From assembly GCA_007751475.1 (NCBI GenBank), contig CP036434.1:4593524-4657523 (forward strand): 64,000 bases of DNA. The letters run 5' to 3'. The stretch comes from Saltatorellus ferox (GTDB taxonomy: Bacteria; Planctomycetota; UBA1135; GCA-002686595). A program made the translations under genes and the position numbers. The notes under the pieces were generated by a model, which did not search any database, was not told the DNA's origin, and saw nothing but the letters and a program-made list of their open reading frames with translations. Below are positions 1-8,018 of this stretch, in pieces. The stretch's first letter is position 1. Each line of letters opens with the position of its first letter.

Positions 1-291
1 CCGAAGGACGTGATCCTCCACGGTGTCCGTGAGCCAGACGGTCTGGTCTTCCGAGACCGTCAGGCCCGCGCAATTCGAGAGTCGCAGGGCGCCGCTCTGC
101 CCGTCGTAGAAGGGTGCCACTTCGTCGGAACCCGCGTAGAGGCCGTCGGCGTCGAGGTCACGAACGATCCAGATCACGTCGCGATCGATGTCCGAGACCA
201 GGCACGATGGGGCGCGCTGGGCGCGCAGCTCGGCCTGAAGGGCCAGAGCACCCAGCACGAGCACCACGGCCGCTCGGCGGCGCGCTACCAC
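1..291 (-). CDS. Secreted protein of unknown function, 3' part beyond window
   Basis: Partial gene of at least 97 codons that runs off the left edge on the minus strand. A GTG at 291 overlaps the stop codon (285-287) of the upstream gene, which suggests translational coupling. The N-terminus has arginines (VVARRRAAVV) followed by a hydrophobic run ending near LQAELRAQ, like a signal peptide. The mature part is acidic, with aspartate-rich stretches such as SDIDRDVIW and RDLDADGLYAG that resemble calcium-binding or NHL/FG-GAP-like secreted repeats. No family can be assigned from this fragment. The start is inferred from the coupling and the signal peptide. Confidence 0.55.
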   Translation of the reverse strand, partial: MVARRRAAVVLVLGALALQAELRAQRAPSCLVSDIDRDVIWIVRDLDADGLYAGSDEVAPFYDGQSGALRLSNCAGLTVSEDQTVWLTDTVEDHVLR

Positions 292-1436
292 GCCTGCACC
301 CCGGCGCCACGAACGGCCAGTAGATCGCCGGGCGCACAGCGAGCCACGCCGGCGCCATCCACCAGGATCACCTGGAGCGGTATGTGCTCGGCCGTGCCAT
401 CCGCCGCCATCCTCGCACCGAGCGTCGCCGTGAGAACTCCGCCCGGAGGCAGCGTACCAAGACGCACTCGCCTGCTCGAATGGGTCACCTGAAGAACGCC
501 CGTCACGGAGGAGATCGGATCGAACGTCATCCGTCCGTCGAGGAGCGCGAAGGCCGTGTCCCCGGGTGCACCCGTGAGGCGGACCTGGATCGGTTCACCG
601 GACGCAACGCTACCCGGGAACACCGCGCGACGCGCCGTGTCCGGCAAGACCGTCGCCGTTCCCACCGATGCCCCCGGACTGACCAGCAGGGTGTCCACGA
701 GCGTCAGGTCGACGCCTGGTCCCACGCGGTACGCGCCTGCGTCCAAGCCGTTGGAGCAAGCACCGTTCCCACCGCCGATCCCACCCGAGCCTCCGATCAG
801 ATCGGTCGACTGTACCCGCACCAGGCTCACGCCCTGTGCGTCCATCGCGAACTTTCCCGCTTCGCCGTCGGTGCAGCACGAAGTGCAGATGCCGCCACCC
901 GTCTGGCCATCCTGGCCATGGGTGCCACGGAGGACGCAGTCCTCGAGGATGACGTTGGAGTCCAGAATCCCGATCGCTCCGTCGAGTCCGTGGCCGAGGG
1001 CCGCGTAGCCGGACAGCATGACCCGTCGGATCGTGACGGAGGCACTATCGACGACCATGGCCCGGTCCGCGGTCGCGTCCGAGACGATCACGTCGCCAGC
1101 GCAGCTCTCCACGCTCAGCCTGAACCGCACGGACAGGCCACGGACCACGAAGCGGCTGCCCGCAGGAAGATGGCTCAGCGTCACCTGGTAGGGCTGCCAT
1201 AGCCCAACGTCGTCGTTGATGATCACGACGCCCTTCCCATCGAAGGACAGGAAGTTGCCACCGAGCGGCCGGAACGTCACGTGAAGAACGTCGCCGTCGG
1301 CCGCCGCCGTGTAGGCCGCCTCGATCGACGTGAAGTCACCCGATCCATCCCCCGCGATGGTCCATACGTCGCCGGCGAGCAGGGGCGGAGCGGCGAAGAG
1401 GAGCAGAGGACCTGCGAAGGCTCTACGGAGGTTCAT
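285..1436 (-). CDS. Secreted parallel beta-helix-like protein
   Basis: About 383 residues. The ATG at 1436 is preferred to one at 1463 because it directly precedes a classic signal peptide (MNLRRAFAGPLLLFAAPPLL, cleavage after about residue 22). The mature N-terminus has GDGSGDFTSIEAAYTAA, the pattern that opens pectin-lyase-like right-handed beta-helix proteins, followed by short hydrophobic strand repeats (VIILDSNVILEDC-like turns) and glycine-rich loops with a Cys cluster (CTSCC). The C-terminal third looks like a separate beta-sandwich. Such secreted proteins are common in Planctomycetes. The exact role is unknown: surface adhesion or polysaccharide binding or cleavage are possible. It is coupled to the next gene on the same strand. 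Confidence 0.65.
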   Translation of the reverse strand: MNLRRAFAGPLLLFAAPPLLAGDVWTIAGDGSGDFTSIEAAYTAAADGDVLHVTFRPLGGNFLSFDGKGVVIINDDVGLWQPYQVTLSHLPAGSRFVVRGLSVRFRLSVESCAGDVIVSDATADRAMVVDSASVTIRRVMLSGYAALGHGLDGAIGILDSNVILEDCVLRGTHGQDGQTGGGICTSCCTDGEAGKFAMDAQGVSLVRVQSTDLIGGSGGIGGGNGACSNGLDAGAYRVGPGVDLTLVDTLLVSPGASVGTATVLPDTARRAVFPGSVASGEPIQVRLTGAPGDTAFALLDGRMTFDPISSVTGVLQVTHSSRRVRLGTLPPGGVLTATLGARMAADGTAEHIPLQVILVDGAGVARCAPGDLLAVRGAGVQAW

Positions 1437-1850
1437 GATCATCCTGTGTGGCCGCTGGGCCATGGAAGTGGACGGGGGAAAGGATCGCGACAGGTCGCGC
1501 CGCTCGGCTCGCGGTGCGAGAAGGAGATCCCGTGCGACTCACTCCGTCACCGACATTCGAGCAGTCCGTTGAAACACATCGATCCGCGGAAGCGAGGAGC
1601 GTGGAGGACGTTGCGCACTGATGAATTCGCGCCGATGCTGCCCGAATCGCCATACATATCGATTCGCACCCACGTGACCGCGAATCCCCCACAGGGCCGC
1701 CGCGCTCCTCCAACCCTCCGCTCTCGCGCCTCCCTCGGTAGCATCGATAGCGGACCAGCCGACCGACCTCAGCCGAGTCCGAGCCTACCCATGGATTCCC
1801 CCAGGGACCCCGGATTTCTGCCAGGCGCCGATGCCAAGATCCGCGACGGA
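1437..1850. other. Intergenic region up to the IS91-A end
   Basis: No convincing gene fills this stretch. It should carry the promoter of the beta-helix gene. A possible plus-strand reading frame starts at the ATG at 1791 (MDSPRDPGFLPGADAKI) and is cut after about 20 codons by the IS91-A end at 1851, so it may be the 5' stub of a disrupted gene. That stub is a guess from its position only. Confidence 0.3.
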
Positions 1851-2360
1851 ACGGATAGGAACTCCAAGCGGTGTGTCGACACGCCAGTCACCGTATCCTG
1901 GAGCCCGATTCACCGCTACCCCCATCCTCACCGGCCACGCGGGAGCGCCCGGGCAGCCATCGGGCTCTTCGCTGAGCCGAACTCGCCCGATTTCGCCCCC
2001 TCCGACGAGCACCACCGGTTCACTTCACCACGACCTGCAGCCAGCACCCTTCCCAAGGCGCGGGCTGTTGTTGTTTCATCGAGCACGATCGCCCGCGCGC
2101 CGCTCTTCCGCAGCTTTCTACTTCCCGAAGTCCAGCCGCCCCTGCCGAGGCGGCATCGGTATTCGGACCTCGGGCTCTGCCGGTGGGGAACGGCTCGGCC
2201 CTGGCGAGGACAGGTCTCCCCCACCCAGCGAATCGGATGACCTCCTCGCCGCCGCTCTCACCCCCTCCAGCACCTTCCGCGCTGTCTCCGGATCTGTGAT
2301 CACGGAGATCATGTGCCTGCGGCCGCGGCAGCGCGGGCGCTTGAGAACATCTTCCGAAAA
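1851..2360 (-). mobile_element. IS91-like copy A, oriIS-side part
   Basis: Starts with the family's terminal sequence (acggataggaactcc) and matches the other copies through the transposase 3' end, stopping abruptly after cttccgaaaa at 2360. The other copies continue from exactly this point with aacacccgcttcag, which is found again at 5856. Copy A was therefore split by the insertion of the element at 2361-5855. The flank after the nick-type end reads GTTC in transposase orientation. Confidence 0.9.
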
Positions 2361-2390
2361 GGAGTTGTAGTCATACTGCTGCCGATGTCC
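2361..2390 (+). repeat. Left terminal inverted repeat of the recombinase element
   Basis: Begins GGA at the AA junction; positions 15-30 are ACTGCTGCCGATGTCC. It overlaps the last codons of the recombinase gene, whose stop is only about 10 bp from the end. Confidence 0.7.
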
Positions 2391-4446
2391 TGCTTCTCAC
2401 GATTGATGCCTTCAGTGCGTTCTTCGCCTCGCTTCGAGCTTCGGTCAGGCGCTCGACATCGCCTGCATCGTACATCCAAGTCCCCTTGTCATCCGCGACG
2501 ATCCCGGTGAGCTGACCGCTCCGGTGAAGGTCCTGCGCGGTGCTGACCGAGACGCCCAGTCGCGCAGCCGCCTGGGCGCGCGACAGCATGCCTTGATCGA
2601 CAAGTCGAACCCGATACGGCTTCAGTCCATAGGCCTGGATGAGATGTTGGACGCTCTCACTCGTGAATTCATCACCGGCCCCGGTGCGTACTCCGCGTGC
2701 TCTCAGCTCCGCGACGACTCCCAGTCGCGTATGGCTTCCCAGGAGCTCGTCGACAAGACGGACGACCTCGGCGGGCGTCCGCCGAAGTTCGAACGCACAC
2801 AGGGGCACGGGGAGCCGGAAAGACCGCTCCGCGCCGCCCTTCAGTCGCACCTGAACGAGGATGTCTTCGCCCCGAACCAGCGTGACGTCGTCCACCAAGA
2901 GCCGCACCAGACGCTTCTTCGTCTGATGCGCCGTGGAGGGATCGGCCCAGAGTGCCGCAAAGCCATCGGGAAGTCCCAGCAGCTCAGCGCGCTGCTCCGT
3001 CTCGATCCTGCGAGGGCTCTTCGATGCCCCCTGCTTGCGATCCTCCTGCGCGACCCGAAGCGCACGGAGCTTCTCGTTCCAGTCCGCTTCCAGTGAGTCG
3101 GCTACGAGCCGATTCGACGGGTCAACCTGGAGGTAGCGTGACCGCGACAGGTTCGCCTCATACTCCGCGCGCTGCACTCGCAGCTTGAGCTGACGGTCGT
3201 CGTCGCCTGCCCGCTCTCGGACCTGCTCTTGCACAGCAAGGCACAGCTCGATCGCCTCGGGAGTGAGCTCTCCCAGAAGAAGCTGACCCATCGCTTCATC
3301 GATCGCCTTCCCGTGCATGCGCTGACAGACCTCGGACGCTCCTTGGCTGTGCGCGGAACGACACTCGTAGATCGGCACCTTCCCTTCCTTCCTGCCGTCG
3401 TAGTGAACCCACATTCTTTGCCCGCACTTGCCACAGAGGAGGATGCCCTGCAGCAGAGCCGGCCCCTCCCGCGGCGTCAGCGTGCGACGGTCCACGCCGT
3501 AGGCGAGGCCGTTCTTTCGAATCGTCTCCTGGTTCCGCAGGTACTCGTCCCAGGTGATGTAGCCCGGGTGCGAGCCCGGCAGAGTCACGAGCCACTCCGA
3601 CCGCGGAAGGACCACTCGCCTCTTCGTTCCAGTCGGCCCTGGCCGTTCGCCGTACCGACCATAGACGTACGCGCCCGAGTAGATCGGGTTGTGCAAGATC
3701 TGGAGCGTGCGAATCGCGGTCAGCGGATTCCAGACGAGCTCCACCAGCCCTCCACGTCGATTCAATCGTGCGGGGAAGTCGAGGCGCGCTCTCTGGAACT
3801 CCTTCGCGGTGGCAGCTGCGGACCCGAGTCGAGCGAACGTGTCGAACAGATGCTGGACGCGTTCGCGGATCTCTCCATCCGGATCGAAGACCACTTTGCT
3901 CGACCCATCGCGCACGTAGCCAATGGGCAGCTTCTGGCAGAGTTCCCCCCGTTTCGCCTTGTTCAAGATCCCGCCGCGGAGTCGCGCCCTGAGCACGTGC
4001 AGTTCCGCTTCACTCATGGTCCCTTTCAGCCCGAGCAGAAGACGATCGTTGAAGCAGGACGGGTCGTACACGCCATCCTCGTCCAGGATGAGCGTGCTCG
4101 AAAGCGCGCAGATCTCCAGCAGTCGATGCCAGTCGCTGGAGTTTCGGGCGAGACGGGACACTTCGAGCCCGAGCACGATCCCGGCGTGACCTAGCCCGAC
4201 TTCCTTGACAAGCTCCTGGAACCCTTGACGATCGGCCGTTCCAGCGGCCGACTGCCCGAGATCGCAGTCGATGGTGATGACCTGCTCTTGACGCCAGCCG
4301 TGCGCGACCGCTCTGTCCGCGAGATTGTATTGTCGCTGGGTGCTCTCGCCATTCTCGACCACCTGGCGGAGCGTGGACTGACGGACGTAGAGGTAGGCGT
4401 TGCGGCTGAGATGGTGAGCGGTGACGCGTGTGGATGCGTTCGTCAT
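2371..4446 (-). CDS. Large serine recombinase
   Basis: 691 residues, typical of large serine recombinases that integrate or transpose DNA by a 2-bp staggered double-strand exchange. Resolvase domain at about 15-155, with the catalytic serine in YVRQST (S24) and the arginine motif SRLARNSSDWH near 97-107. Recombinase domain at about 175-310. Zinc ribbon with C338, C341, C362 and C374. A coiled, charged stretch follows, and a second helix-turn-helix (LSRAQAAARLGVSVSTAQ) lies near residues 625-645, followed by an excisionase-like wing. The ATG overlaps the TGA of the upstream small gene (ATGA), so the two are translationally coupled. The gene is intact and is the obvious mobility enzyme of the element. 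Confidence 0.9.
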   Translation of the reverse strand: MTNASTRVTAHHLSRNAYLYVRQSTLRQVVENGESTQRQYNLADRAVAHGWRQEQVITIDCDLGQSAAGTADRQGFQELVKEVGLGHAGIVLGLEVSRLARNSSDWHRLLEICALSSTLILDEDGVYDPSCFNDRLLLGLKGTMSEAELHVLRARLRGGILNKAKRGELCQKLPIGYVRDGSSKVVFDPDGEIRERVQHLFDTFARLGSAAATAKEFQRARLDFPARLNRRGGLVELVWNPLTAIRTLQILHNPIYSGAYVYGRYGERPGPTGTKRRVVLPRSEWLVTLPGSHPGYITWDEYLRNQETIRKNGLAYGVDRRTLTPREGPALLQGILLCGKCGQRMWVHYDGRKEGKVPIYECRSAHSQGASEVCQRMHGKAIDEAMGQLLLGELTPEAIELCLAVQEQVRERAGDDDRQLKLRVQRAEYEANLSRSRYLQVDPSNRLVADSLEADWNEKLRALRVAQEDRKQGASKSPRRIETEQRAELLGLPDGFAALWADPSTAHQTKKRLVRLLVDDVTLVRGEDILVQVRLKGGAERSFRLPVPLCAFELRRTPAEVVRLVDELLGSHTRLGVVAELRARGVRTGAGDEFTSESVQHLIQAYGLKPYRVRLVDQGMLSRAQAAARLGVSVSTAQDLHRSGQLTGIVADDKGTWMYDAGDVERLTEARSEAKNALKASIVRSRTSAAV

Positions 4447-4787
4447 GACGGGACCCTCCGAATCTGTGAATCGATGACCAGAGTTGCCAACAAGTTCAGC
4501 AACTCCACTTGCTCATATCGCGCGCCGACGAGGCGCGGGCGCGGCGCTTCTGCGCGCGCAGTCTCCGGGCTCGCCACCGAAGCAGCGGCCGCGAGTTCCG
4601 GGCGCATGAAAGCGATCCAGGCCGCCGATCCGCGAACCTGCAGAATGCGCCGAGAGCGCAGGACCGTCATGCGGCTGACTTCGATCGCTCGCACCGACGA
4701 GTCCTCGCCGCCCGGCATATTCGCCGGTTCCGAAGCCTCCATCAGGACGGAACGACGAATCTCCTCGTACGCATGCGCGAGGCCCAC
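4443..4787 (-). CDS. Small unknown protein between HTH and recombinase
   Basis: About 114 residues from a GTG at 4787 (an ATG at 4742 would give 99). No family recognised. It is charged at the N-terminus (AHAYEEIRRSVL), has a basic central patch (SRMTVLRSRRILQVRG) and ends with a leucine-rich amphipathic helix (EQVELLNLLATLVIDSQ). The stop overlaps the recombinase ATG by 4 nt, a strong sign of a real, coupled gene. It lies directly after the HTH gene. A role as a recombination directionality or accessory factor is possible but only inferred from position. Start uncertain. Confidence 0.6.
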   Translation of the reverse strand: MGLAHAYEEIRRSVLMEASEPANMPGGEDSSVRAIEVSRMTVLRSRRILQVRGSAAWIAFMRPELAAAASVASPETARAEAPRPRLVGARYEQVELLNLLATLVIDSQIRRVPS

Positions 4788-4849
4788 CTCGATCTCACTT
4801 CCCTCCGCCTTCGGGCCGTCAGGACCGCCCGTCGAGTACAGAACGGGGA

Positions 4850-5323
4850 TCAGCGGGGCTTTTTTCGCAAGCCCTCGTGGGCCACGGCTCGCTCGATCGT
4901 TCGTACGTGAAGCCGCAGGCCAAGCCGCGCCTGCACCTCGTCGGCCAGTTTCGCACCGGTGAGGTGCTTGTCCTCCGCCAGCAACTCGCGCAGGAGCGCA
5001 AGGACGGGAGCCGTCACCTTGCGAGCACCTTTCGGGCCGCGCTTCTTGGGCAGCAGCCCGGCCATGCCCGCACGCTCGAACTCGGCCAGGGTTGAGTAGA
5101 ACGCGGGTCGCGAAAGCCCGAAGTCCGCGGCCGCCTTGACAACGCTGTCCCCGTCGACGTGGACCCGCCTGAGCATCTCGTACTTCACTTGAAGCATGTC
5201 GCGCGGGTCGAAGAAGTCGAGCTGTGCAAAGAGCCGGTCGCTCACCGCCTCCGGGTGAGGATTGAGGATGGACCAGCGGCCCAGGTCGCCAGCTTTGGGA
5301 TCGTCGGGGGGTGGGGTTGGCAT
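4850..5323 (-). CDS. Helix-turn-helix protein of the recombinase element
   Basis: 157 residues. The N-terminus (SILNPHPEAVSDRLFAQLDF, DPRDMLQVKYEMLRRV) is followed by a helix-turn-helix (DSVVKAAADFGLSRPAFYST, residues about 58-77), a basic linker (KKRGPKGARK) and a second helical region ending in a probable second HTH (GLRLHVRTIERAVAHEG). The pattern resembles the paired HTH domains of IS-type DNA-binding subunits and of small regulators found next to serine recombinases. It is likely to bind the element ends or to control the operon. It lies about 190 bp downstream of the DUF5372-like gene on the same strand and is intact. Confidence 0.75.
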   Translation of the reverse strand: MPTPPPDDPKAGDLGRWSILNPHPEAVSDRLFAQLDFFDPRDMLQVKYEMLRRVHVDGDSVVKAAADFGLSRPAFYSTLAEFERAGMAGLLPKKRGPKGARKVTAPVLALLRELLAEDKHLTGAKLADEVQARLGLRLHVRTIERAVAHEGLRKKPR

Positions 5324-5511
5324 GGTGGTCTGGGCACTTGAACTGGAGGACTGACTTAAGTTCTATGCCGCGCCTGGTGGCGACTTCAAGGACGCCCTCC
5401 GCTGAAAATGAGCACTTTCGTGGAATTAAAACCACAATCGTCTCGCTGCCATTCTGGCGCGAGCCATCTGCAAGCGGCATATTTTGCCTTACAGTTGCGG
5501 CAGGGTTTGAC
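5324..5511. promoter_or_regulatory. Noncoding gap inside the recombinase element
   Basis: 188 bp, AT-richer than its surroundings (runs such as ggaattaaaaccacaat and gcggcatattttgcc), between the DUF5372-like and HTH genes. A promoter for the HTH-small protein-recombinase operon probably lies here. No clear -35/-10 pair could be assigned by eye. Confidence 0.35.
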
Positions 5512-5808
5512 TTACACATCTTCCGCCTCCTTGCCGACCCTCGAGCCTCCAGGCTCTGGCGCGGCCTGCCGCTGAGCAGCCACGAGCGCGACTGCATGGA
5601 GCAGCTCCTCGACGCGGAACGGCGCCCGCCCCACGCTCGCCCGGGCGAACGGATCCACCTCGGCGAGGCTGGTCCAGGCCACTACAAGGCTGAAAACGAC
5701 CCCGGCGCCGTCACAGCAGTCGACCCGGCTTTCGCCAGCGGTTCGCCGAACGGCGATGACCCGCAGCTCCTCACCGGAGCGCGGGTGGAAGGGATGAGTG
5801 ACCGTCAA
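5512..5808 (-). CDS. DUF5372-like small protein
   Basis: 98 residues from a TTG start at 5808. The opening TVTHPFHPRSGEEL and the central AWTSLAEVDPFARASVGRAP fit the DUF5372 family as I remember it (a THPFHP start and a W-T-DP centre). The fold is probably a small beta barrel of unknown function. My recollection is that members are often annotated next to recombinase genes, which fits this operon. The first codon lies 47 bp inside the right end of the element. Intact. Confidence 0.65.
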   Translation of the reverse strand: MTVTHPFHPRSGEELRVIAVRRTAGESRVDCCDGAGVVFSLVVAWTSLAEVDPFARASVGRAPFRVEELLHAVALVAAQRQAAPEPGGSRVGKEAEDV

Positions 5809-5825
5809 TCGCTCCGTTGAATCGG

Positions 5826-5855
5826 GGACATCGACAGTAGTTGGTTGCGTGATCC
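5826..5855 (-). repeat. Right terminal inverted repeat of the recombinase element
   Basis: Read on the minus strand from 5855 it begins GGA, and positions 15-30 are ACTACTGTCGATGTCC, matching the left end in register (14 of 16). The adjoining IS91 sequence resumes with aacaccc at 5856. Confidence 0.7.
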
Positions 5856-6298
5856 AACACCCGCTTCAGAAGATCTGCCCAGCGGATGTAACTCTGGCCC
5901 TTCGACGGCTCCCCCGCACTCTTCGAGCCGTCTTCATCGGCGACGTCCACATCCTTCGGCTCCTTCCGAACCACGGGACGCGGCACCACCAGATCACGCA
6001 ATGATGAGGCCGGGGCCAGCACTCCCTGATACGTCAGCTGATGCTCGCGCGGATGCGGCGCGAGCGCCGCCAGTCGAGCCATGAACTGGTACGGCGTCAT
6101 GACGAAGCCTTTGGTCCCATCACGCCAGGCCTTGCGCAGCAGCCACGAGACCATCCCATCGGGACGGACATCGAAGCGTTCCAGACTGATGGCGGGCCTC
6201 GTCACATAGCGGCAGAGCTTCTCCAGCTGCGCCCGCTGCCCCTTCCGGATCAGCGTCGCCGCATGCAACGAGAACCCGTCAGCGTTCACCACCAGTGG
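5856..6298 (-). mobile_element. IS91-like copy A, inner part
   Basis: Continuation of copy A. It matches the transposase region from RWADLLKRV back to VVNADGFSLHAATLIRKG on the minus strand. It stops inside the codon run for VVNADG at 6298, where a solitary IS91-type end begins at 6300, so the 5' half of the transposase is missing. Confidence 0.9.
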
Positions 6299-6299
6299 G

Positions 6300-6345
6300 A
6301 CGGATAGGAATTCCAAGCGGGGTGTCGAAATGACGCAGCCTTAGG
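6300..6345 (-). repeat. Solitary IS91-type 3' end, variant 1
   Basis: Begins acggataggaattccaagc and ends near cagccttag. About 45 bp are nearly identical to 15164-15210 and related to the ends of copies A and C-H, but differ after the first 25 bp. The flank in transposase orientation is GTCC. No transposase of this subtype adjoins it. Confidence 0.7.
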
Positions 6346-6721
6346 GGGGGGGGTGAACCGACAGGTCTGGCTTCCGGTTCCGCAGTCAATCTGACGCGGA
6401 TCGGCCCGGCCTCTCGTACCGCACCCGCTGCGAGCGCACAGAAGCCGGCTGCCGCGAGGTCTCCCGAGATCGAAGCCGTGGCCGTTGCCCTCCCCGACAT
6501 CTGGTGCGCGGGGGTGATCTCGGTGAGGCTGGCGTAGATCGGCCCTCGGACTGGCATGGTGCGCCGATCTCCTCGGTCTCCATGGAGATGATCAGCATGG
6601 CGAGGCCCTCGCCGATGGGCTTCGTGATCATTCCATTGCCTGCGGGTCTCCCAGCCCCAAAAGTCAGGGCTCCCCATCATGGGAGTACTTCGCCCGTTTG
6701 GAGACCGTTCTGAGCACGCTC
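6346..6721. pseudogene. Decayed coding remnant without assignable family
   Basis: The minus strand shows protein-like pieces in two frames: MITKPIGEGLAMLIISMETE (from about 6631), then a frame change and PVRGPIYASLTEI, then SGDLAAAGFCALAAGAVREA further on. This looks like one frameshifted gene fragment trapped between IS91 relics. A run of ten G at about 6344-6353 marks its border. No function is proposed. Confidence 0.3.
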
Positions 6722-6772
6722 GCCTTTCCGGATCAGCGTCGCGGCGTGCAGTGAGAAACCGCCTGCGTTCGT
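6722..6772 (-). mobile_element. Diverged IS91-like relic
   Basis: On the minus strand it reads as AGGFSLHAATLIRKGE, matching the transposase segment ADGFSLHAATLIRKGQ of the other copies at the protein level, with many silent differences. It is too short to be functional and directly precedes the end of the DUF4166 gene. Confidence 0.6.
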
Positions 6773-6791
6773 GACGGATCGTCCCTTCCGC

Positions 6792-7472
6792 TCACTCCCG
6801 GCGCTCGGTTCGCTTGGGCAGGACGCACTCGGGCACCTCGCCCGCTGCTACAGGGCGCCATTCCACGTCGAAGTAGCCGCGGTAGCCGAAGAGGGGGCCC
6901 CAGATCGAGTTCCTCACGTCGACCTGGATTTGGAATTGGCCGCTAGCGTCGTCGTACCACTCATGGACGTCGGCGATGCCGGAGAAGAACATGGGGAAGC
7001 GGAAGCCTAGGAAGCGTTCGTAGAAGCGCTGAGAGCCGGAGCGCAGGCGTAGGCCCCCCTGCTCACTGACCGACATTTCGATGTCTACGGCCAGATGCTG
7101 GTGAGTGCCCAGGTAATCGACGATGCAGCCGCGCTCGACGCTGTGGATCATGTAGGCGTCGAAGCGCCGCACTTTGGGACCGCGAAAGGTGCGGATCCAG
7201 GTCATAGTTTCGCGGCCCAGTTCATCCACGTAGGCGTAGTTCTCGATGGTGAAGGGCACGTCCTTCAGCTGCTCGGGAAACATGATCCGGCGCCAGGCGC
7301 CCACGTAGAGGAAGGGCAGGGTGTAGGGCTTGCCGTGCCAGACCCGGGACATGATGCCGTTGCCGATGGAAGCGATACCGTCGGCGCTCGTGAAGCCGAA
7401 ACGACGCTGAATCTGAGGATGCAGGAGGTCGAAATCTGCCCCTAGCACCTTGGCGTACATGGATTGGGACAT
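6792..7472 (-). CDS. DUF4166 domain protein
   Basis: 226 residues; nearly the whole length fits DUF4166. Landmarks are the opening YAKVLGADFDLLHPQIQRRF, GIASIGNGIMSRVWHG, IENYAYVDELGRETMTWIR, IVDYLGTHQHLAVDIEMSV and SGIADVHEWYDDASGQFQI. The biochemical role of the domain is not known to me. DUF4166 genes commonly accompany DoxX-like or SDR-type genes, as here: the start lies 3 bp after the DoxX-like stop, so the two form an operon. The C-terminus is complete although an IS91 relic sits immediately downstream. Confidence 0.85.
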   Translation of the reverse strand: MSQSMYAKVLGADFDLLHPQIQRRFGFTSADGIASIGNGIMSRVWHGKPYTLPFLYVGAWRRIMFPEQLKDVPFTIENYAYVDELGRETMTWIRTFRGPKVRRFDAYMIHSVERGCIVDYLGTHQHLAVDIEMSVSEQGGLRLRSGSQRFYERFLGFRFPMFFSGIADVHEWYDDASGQFQIQVDVRNSIWGPLFGYRGYFDVEWRPVAAGEVPECVLPKRTERRE

Positions 7473-7475
7473 CGG

Positions 7476-7874
7476 TCAGGACTCCTTGGGCTTGCGCCTG
7501 AGGCAGCGGCGAGCGGAGGGAAGGTTGTTGGCATGCATCCAAGCGATACCGGCGAGAGAAGCGACCCCGAGGTTGAGCGTGACTGGATTGAATGCCTGAC
7601 CCAAGTAGGCCGGACTTTGGATCCCGACCATCACCAACGCGGCAAACATACCGACGATCGTCATCAGGTAGGGCCAGGCCCGTGAGCCAAAGGCCAGGAG
7701 CACGAAGGCCCAGGCCAGTTCGGCCATGCCCATGGCGATGAGGGCCTGATGGACGCGGCCTTCAGGCACCCCCCCCGCGCGCAGCATGGCCTGCTCGCCG
7801 GCGTCGCGCAGCCAGAGCTTGGGCACTATGCCGTGGTAGGCGAAGACGAGGATCAAGGTGGCGCGCGCCAGCAC
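7476..7874 (-). CDS. DoxX-like integral membrane protein
   Basis: About 132 residues from a GTG at 7874, with four hydrophobic segments (LILVFAYHGIVPKLW, ALIAMGMAELAWAFVLLAF, YLMTIVGMFAALVMVG and LNLGVASLAGIAW). This matches the small DoxX-like family. The reading frame is open for a further 48 codons upstream (GETLRLWIEGGLDPSQ), back to the stop of the preceding gene, so a longer protein, or a remnant of a larger SDR-DoxX fusion, is possible. Operon with the DUF4166 gene. Confidence 0.7.
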   Translation of the reverse strand: MLARATLILVFAYHGIVPKLWLRDAGEQAMLRAGGVPEGRVHQALIAMGMAELAWAFVLLAFGSRAWPYLMTIVGMFAALVMVGIQSPAYLGQAFNPVTLNLGVASLAGIAWMHANNLPSARRCLRRKPKES

Positions 7875-8018
7875 GTGCGTGGCCGCGCGACGCAGGGTCT
7901 GACTTGGATCCAGCCCGCCTTCGATCCAAAGGCGTAGGGTCTCACCAGCCCATGCGGAGCCCCGGGCAGCGGGCTGCCACGAAGCCCGAGTTTCTCTCGG
8001 GATTCCCCCGCTGGCGCC

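Larger units (their letters stand above)
2361..5855 (-). mobile_element. Serine-recombinase element with four genes, precise ends
   Basis: 3495 bp inserted into IS91-A. The flanking IS sequence can be rejoined as cttccgaa-AA-cacccgc with a shared AA, as expected for a serine recombinase that cuts with a 2-nt stagger. Both ends start GGA and carry an inner block at the same distance (positions 15-30 from each end): ACTGCTGCCGATGTCC on the left and ACTACTGTCGATGTCC on the right, 14 of 16 identical. Four genes run leftward: DUF5372-like, HTH protein, small unknown protein and recombinase. The ends are read directly. That the recombinase moves the unit is inferred. I know of no name for this element. 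Confidence 0.85.
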
